This document shows positions 58,271-64,000 of a stretch of DNA of 64,000 nucleotides, piece by piece. The DNA comes from Tribonema minus (Eukaryota; Sar; Xanthophyceae; Tribonematales; Tribonemataceae). Positions within the stretch are counted from its first letter, which is position 1, and each line of letters starts with the position of its first letter. The notes under the pieces are model-generated. The model saw nothing but the letters and a program-made list of their open reading frames with translations. It was not told the DNA's origin and did not search any database. The position numbers and the translations under genes were made by a program. The stretch spans positions 1 through 64,000 of the forward strand of contig JAFCMP010000004.1 in assembly GCA_017506865.1 (NCBI GenBank), in the 5' to 3' direction.

Positions 58271-61200
58271 GCCGACTGTGTCCGTGCGTGTTGTGCTGGC
58301 GACGCAGACGGTGGATTCGTATGCGGGGGGGCTAGCGGGGGCGCGCGCTGCTGCGGATGGCATCGCCAGGAGCCTCACGCAGCTCGGCAACCAGATTGCC
58401 CTGGGCACGCTAGCAGGTATGTATGCATGTACAGGTTGTGCATGTTGTGTTTGGTGCATGTGGTGTGCTGCAGAGGTAGGCAAGATTCCTTAAAAGCTTC
58501 TTTTTCAAGCGGCTGGTTTGCATATCGTTGAAATGTATGGATGTTGTGTTGATGGGTGTTGCGTGTGGTGCGCTCTGCAAGGTGTCAAGGTGTTCGCGAG
58601 GCTGAGGGTGCACAGCCAGATGCGCAGCAGTAACTGTCTCAGCTCCGGTACTCGAAAAGCATATGCAGAGACGTCACTTTGCGCTCGAAGTTTTCACCCA
58701 TTGCCAAACTATTGCCTCGTCAGATCACCACTTTGATCAATACCTCATGCCTGGTCCTTTACATGACGTTTGCAACAGGCGCCCGCATGCAGGCGGCCCT
58801 CACTGTGGGGGACCCTGAGATCACACTGGTGGCCTCCGAGTGCCCCCCAGGGACAGGTCAGGTCAACGCCGCTCAGGCGTTTGCGGCGGATGCTCAGCTA
58901 TCGTGCCTGGAGTGCGAAGATGGGTCATTTGGCGCTGGAGGCGGCGTGTGTGAGCCGTGCCCAACGGGCAGCGTGTGCCTCAAGGTGCGTCAAGTTGATT
59001 TCAATGCCTTGAAAACAATATCGTGTGTGCATGTAGGGTTAGGGTTAGGGTTAGGGTTAAGGTTAGGGTTAGGATTAGGGTTAGGGTTAGTGGAATTATG
59101 CAAGATATTGTGGTCACTTAGGGTTGAGGGTAGGGTTTGCATGGCAGTTAGGGATAGAGTTTGTATGGAATCACATCAACGCCATGTGCCATACAGCTAT
59201 ACTGTACTGCCAAACTGCTTAATGATACGGTATATAAATCTGTATGATGCTTCTTTTCACTCAAAGCGCAACTGTCCATCTCAGCCATAGAATGCCATTG
59301 CCAATCCCTTGTGCTGCTGCGCTTGACAGTGTCTATTTTCAGTCTTCTAAGGAGAGGATTGCCCCTGGTGAACTTCGATGTGCTGTTTGCGAACGGCGTT
59401 TTGCCGCTGCTGAGCAGTAGACACTGGCTGCTGCAGTCAGCTCTTCCCCTTAGGGTTAGGATTAGGGTTGCAGTTAGGGTTTGCCCCCCACATACAGGCA
59501 CAGCAAGCACAAAATGCCAGTCCTCCAAGCCCTATCAACACATGACCATGATGATGACCCTGCTGATGCACTGCAAACTTCAACTTGAAACTTCAAAACG
59601 CCACAGGGAAGCAGCCTGCCGTACGCGCAGCCGGGCTACTGGCGCAACCCCATCGCCCTCGTCTCCAAGCCCTACAGCTACGACGCCTACCCCTTCCACC
59701 AGTGCCTGGCCTACGAAGCCTGCCTCGGCGGACCCAACAGCGCCTGCGCCAGCGGCAGCCTCTACGGCTCCAACCTGTGTGCGGTGTGCGAGGACGGCTA
59801 TGCGGAAGGGACTCGCGGCGGGACTTGCGACACGTGCGGGTCGGACTCTCGCGTGCGCGCGCGCTTCTCCGTCTTCGCCGCCGTCGTCCTGGGCGTCCTC
59901 GCCGTGCTGCTAGGATCGTTCCTGAGAACGCGCCACGTCAGCGCTCAAACGGCGTTGGAGAGGCACCCCAGCCTGGCGGGTGCGCTGGCCCCTTCCGCCG
60001 CTTCCGCCGCCGCCGATTCCGCCACGGATTTCGCCGCCGTGAATTCCGCCGCCGAAGCCGGCGCTGCCGCGCGGCACGCCAGCAACAAGTACCAGTTCCA
60101 GCCTGCGGACCCCAAAGTGGTTGGCAGCGACGGTCTCACGCGACAGCCAGTGCGCAGGGCACGCCGCCGCAGCCTCACCACCAAGCGCCACGCGGCGGCG
60201 GCGGTGGCGTCGGCGGCGGCGGTGGCTGCGGAGGTGGCGGCGGACGACGACGGCGTAGAGATCGGCGGCAGCAGCGGCAGCGGCGGCAGTGGCGGAGGCG
60301 GCGCTGCGTCCGTGCGCGACGAGGAGAGCCAGTACATGAGCAACGTGTCGGAGAGCAGCCTGGGTCTGTCGCCCAACACGACGGCCAAGGTGCAGCAGCA
60401 GATCGCCATGGGGGGTCTATACGACTCCCCCAGCGCCTCTAGTGCGGACTACAGCGCCAACCCCCTCACCCCCCACTCCCCTGCGGTGGCGCGCACTCAA
60501 GCCCTCGAGCGCATGGCACAGACCTCCCGCCTACAGGCCCTGGGGCTGGTGGCCATAGGCTACGTGCAGGCCCTCACGGCACTGGCGTTCGGCGCCGTGT
60601 ACTGGGTACGCTGGCCCCAGGGCCTCGCGGGTCTGCTCACGGTGCTCGGCATCATGGACCTCAGTGTGCTCACGCTGCCGGGTCTGAGCCTCCGCTGCCT
60701 GTTCCCGGGCCTCGACTTCTACACGGAGTGGACGTTTGCGGTGCTGTTTCTGCCGGCGGTCGCGCTGCTGCTGGCGGCGGCGCACGCGGCGGGAGCGCGC
60801 GTCATGGCGCGGCGGCACGGCGGCAGCAGCGGCGGCGACGCGCAGTCGCTGGAGCTGCAGCAGCTGCGCTTCCGCGCCAAGTGCGTGCAGGCGTTTGTCT
60901 GGGCAGCGCTGGCGGTGTACGCAGGCGTCTCGCGCCGCGTCTTCCAGCTGTTCAACTGCCGCACGCTGGACAACGGACAGCGCTGGCTGTGGGCGGACAT
61001 GACCCTGCAGTGCAGCGGCTCCACCTACAACACCTACCTCGGCTTCAACGTCATCGCGCTCCTCATATACCCCCTGGGGGTGCCGCTGGCGCTGCTCCTC
61101 TGCCTGCGCCGCGCGCGTGCGGGGGCGCGTCTCTTGGGCCCCCTTTACGCGCGTTGGACGCTCCCCTTCTCCTTCCTCAGCGCCCCCTACCGCGGAGCGC

Positions 61201-62198
61201 TGTGGTGGTGGGAGATCGCCGACCTCGTGCGCCGAGCGCTGCTGACGGGCGTCCTCGTCTACGTGCTGCCGCACGCGCCGGGGCAGCTTGGCGTGGGCTT
61301 TGCGCTGACGCTGGCGTGCCTGGCGGCGCACGCTGTGCTGCGGCCGCACGTGTCGCCCATCGCGTCAGCGCTCCACAGAGCGGGCCTCGTCTGCGTGGCG
61401 CTCACCACCATGTGCGGCCTCATCATCCAGTCCTCCGACACGGGCGCCGGCGGCAGCGAAACGGCTGTGCTCGGCGGTTTCGCGCTCGCGTTCAACGTCA
61501 TCTGGATTGCGCTGCTGCTGCCGCTGGCGGCGCTGGCGTGCCTATCGCGCGTGCGCGCGCGCTTCTTTGCGCGCATGGGCCTGTGGAACCTCTACAGCCC
61601 CTCCTCCCAGCCCCCGCCCGGCAGCGGCGGCCTGAAGAAGGGGGCCTCGGGGCAGCGCTCAACCCCCGACAGCGACGACGCCAGCGCCGCCGCGCCGCCA
61701 GCCAGTGCGCGCTCGCAGCGCTTCGGCTCTGACTTCTACACGTCGCACCGCACGCACCGACTGGACACGGGCGGAGCGTCCTCCGCAGCGGGGTCTAGCC
61801 CGTACCTGTCGGTTTCGCCCGCGCTTCCGGAGTCGCCTTGGACGTGGGAACCCCCCCCCGCGACTCTCTTGGGGTCCCCCTACAAGGGGACTGTGACGCC
61901 GCGCACGGGGCGGAACAACGGGGGGGGGGGCAGCGATGATGGGGAGGAGGGGGTTCCCACGCCGCTGACGGGGGGGGCTAAGACAGCACCGCTCAGCACG
62001 CGGTCGGGGAAGTCTAGGGGGGATCTGAGCTGGACGGCAGAGTCTCTGGGGTTGAGCGATAGCGATGAGGAGGGGGAGAGCGAGTCGATAGAGTCTGAGT
62101 CGGATGTGACGGGGCTGGGGGGGACGTCCATCGGCACGCGGCTGGCGCGGCTGTCGTCGCAGCAGAGCGACAGCTCCATGGGCATCTCCAGCAGGTGA
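53267..62198 (+). CDS. IPT/TIG-repeat, cysteine-rich, multi-pass membrane protein
   Basis: Exons 53267-54103, 54335-54926, 56059-56275, 56713-57412, 57864-58416, 58779-58984 and 59607-62198; all phases fit, about 1898 residues. A signal peptide (WGLLLAVLCLALHGVMG, cleavage near residue 27) leads into about six IPT/TIG-like beta domains (residues 28 to about 960), recognisable by the repeated pattern GG-x-V-T-V-TG-x-G and paired Cys. A Cys-rich part of GCC2/GCC3 or TNFR-like type follows (about 985-1120: CPPGTGQ, CLECEDGSFGAGGGVCEPCP, CAVCEDGYAEG). Then come a membrane helix (about 1123-1141), a low-complexity segment, and a bundle of about eight helices (about 1347-1690) containing ALWWWEIADLVRRALLTGV. 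The cytosolic tail is Ser/Gly/Asp-rich. Similar TIG-plus-Cys-rich-plus-multi-TM proteins occur in algae and oomycetes, without known function; a sensory or channel-like surface role is inference. The stop overlaps a good donor (CAGCAG|GTGAGC), so a further exon is possible. The acceptor of exon 5 could be 12 nt later. Confidence 0.85.
59034..59090. repeat. Telomere tract in the last intron of the TIG-protein gene
   Basis: Nine to ten near-perfect TTAGGG units with two variants (TTAAGG, TTAGGA), starting 50 nt after the donor at 58985. Confidence 0.95.
59450..59481. repeat. Second telomere-like tract in the same intron
   Basis: CTTAGGGTTAGGATTAGGGT followed by TGCAGTTAGGGT, about five units. 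Confidence 0.88.
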
Positions 62199-64000
62199 GC
62201 GGTGGTGCTGTGATTGGGAATTTGAGATTCATTATTGGCTGCTGCAAACACGCGATTGGCTCTGGTTTTGCAAGCTTGCTGGCCCCAATCGACAGTGTGC
62301 GTTTGTCTTTCGAGTCCTGACCTCAACCCTTTTTGTAAAGCCTAACCCTAAGCCTTTCCAACCCTAACCCTGCTCTAACCCTGAATTGCGTGCTGCTGCC
62401 ATCAGAGCAAGTTCGATAGTGCCCGCCTCACCCAGCCTAGAAAACTTCACACCTAGCCAGCCAGCCTATAAAAGTTCACCAACTCACGTCACGCTGTCTG
62501 CTGCAATTGCATTGGGCCCCACCTCAGGGGCGGCACCAGCGGCGGAGGCCCTGCCACCCCCTCATCCCTAGGGGGACAGTGGGCAGTTACACCCAGGGGG
62601 CTCACGCCACTGGACATAGCCACGCCCTCAGTGCGAAGCACGGCGACAAGTGGATATGTCAGCCCAGTGCTCAGCTCTGCAGCAGCCAGCTGGGTGTCTA
62701 CACCTGGTGCAGGCGCCAAGCTGGGCGTGCAAACAAGGTGAGCAGCAGTGCTCAATGCGGTGTTGGCGTGTGAGCGCTGCTGCTGATGCTTTGAAGTTGT
62801 GTCAAGGGGATGGTGCTGTGCGTTTGTGAGAGCGCGACAGCACGCGCACACTTCTGGCTGCTACATATGTTGTGACAAGAACAGGTCACTACTGCGAAAA
62901 TGCCCCCTTGAACACTTGCAAGTTGACTGTCTGTGGCTGTTGTTTGCCTTGAGAGGATGCTTGCCTTGCAGAGAGTCGGCATTCATTGCAATGTGAACAA
63001 CTATTACTTTCAGTGCTTGCTGAAGCTTGACATTGCTGCTGCAATTGAGTGCTTGACTTGTGGCAGAGCAGCAGTCATTCACCATTCATGTGAGACAGTT
63101 TCTTGGACTGAACCTAACCGAAACCCTCATAGCTGATCAGCATTGTCCTCTGTGCCCTGTTGTGCTGTCTGCAGCGAGCTTTCTGTTGATGACAATAAAT
63201 CAGACTTGAACGGCTGAAGCACCCCCCCACACCCAGCAGCAAGAGCGGCGCAAGTATGCGGCTAGACACATTGGATCAGCTGCAAATGCGCATCAGCGCT
63301 CAGCACTAGCAACAACACGGCGTACTGGAACTCCCAGCATTCGTTTGACATGCATCTCCTGAGCTGGTATCATAGCGCAGGTTTCCTGGGCATGGTTCAA
63401 AGGTAGAGGTGGGGGGGGGGGGCATTAGGCTCCCGATGTGGCACCATGAGGCTTTTAACGGGTGCACTTGTGCAGCCAAAGGGGGTAGTGCCGTGTGCGT
63501 GAGAATGGTTGCATGTGTGTTTCCTACTGCACCCGTTTTGATTTTACGTACGTGTAAGTAAGGCCCCTTGGGGCCTGGCGTACTGCCAATGTCACCAATA
63601 ACTAGTCACGCCATGATGTATACGATTTCTGTGTGCGCCGCTGCCGTCTGCATTTTGCCGTACGCGCCATTAAGCGTTGCAGACAACCTGCATGCAATGA
63701 ACTCCACATCTGTACAGTACCAGTACTCATGGACTGAAAGAATCCGGGTGCACAGCGTGATCCTAACATACACATTCTATTATGCCGCAACTTAGACCAC
63801 CTGTACTTTTACTCCAGTGCTGTACTCTCAGCCCCAGAAAGGCTCCATGACAATATGACCAACACTGTGCTGTGATTCACAAGCTGACGGATGCCAGTGC
63901 TAGTGCACAGCCGTTGGCGTGCTGCCGCCTTGTGAGCCAAACGCCTGCAAGGCATCGTCGACTGAACCACAATGAAGAAGCCTGAAAGTAACACCAGCCT
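62199..64000. other. Downstream of the TIG gene, no gene seen
   Basis: No exon with clear coding signal. It contains degenerate CCCTAA tracts (62339-62383), an AATAAA-type element near 63196 and a G run at 63411-63421. A possible extra exon of the TIG gene in 62400-62570 (after an ATCAG acceptor) could not be confirmed. Confidence 0.4.

Noticed and set aside
60531-61349. 272-codon minus-strand frame
   Set aside because: Antisense shadow of the GC-rich membrane part of the TIG gene; composition (Arg, Gln, His rich) is typical of reversed GC-rich codons.

Overview
This is the left end of a nuclear chromosome of a eukaryote. It opens with about 617 bp of CCCTAA (TTAGGG-type) telomere and then grades from subtelomeric repeats into a conventional gene region. 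The genes are rich in spliceosomal introns, have GC-rich exons, and frequently carry degenerate telomere motifs inside their introns. Two-component receiver domains, an A20/AN1 stress protein, a free-standing plant-like trehalose-phosphatase and a giant IPT/TIG membrane protein together point to an alga or related photosynthetic protist. A green alga of a lineage with TTAGGG telomeres is my best guess; I cannot name the species.

Layout. 1-617: telomere. 618-9000: subtelomere, holding a gag-only retroelement (1565 to about 6200) whose frame is broken by two TAG codons, a dispersed repeat family, and two copies of an exon from a ubiquitin-protease-like gene. 10.5-13 kb: a small three-exon gene of unknown function (+). 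12992-20197: on the minus strand, what I read as one six-exon gene with two receiver domains flanking a Q-rich linker and a peroxiredoxin-like domain; it may instead be two genes. 20.8-26.4 kb: low-complexity and repeat-rich DNA, including an inverted copy of the 5' end of the receiver gene that stops exactly at a telomere motif. 26424-32050 (-): trehalose-6-phosphate phosphatase, six exons. 33352-34411 (-): A20/AN1 zinc finger protein. 34701-44617 (+): a complete Pol5/MYBBP1A-like nucleolar protein, ten exons. 45939-51092 (+): mitochondrial cytochrome c peroxidase, nine exons. 53267-62198 (+): secreted/membrane IPT-TIG and cysteine-rich multi-pass protein, seven exons.

The exon models were built by hand by matching GT-AG (twice GC-AG or weak) splice sites with reading phase; within each model all phases are consistent. 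The genes do not form a pathway. The peroxidase, A20/AN1 protein, trehalose phosphatase and receiver/peroxiredoxin-like protein are all plausibly stress or redox related, but that link is inference. The most unusual material is structural: telomere-type sequence inside introns (one head-to-head array), a telomere-capped inverted gene fragment, and a tandem array that copies a 21-nt exon end together with its splice sites.
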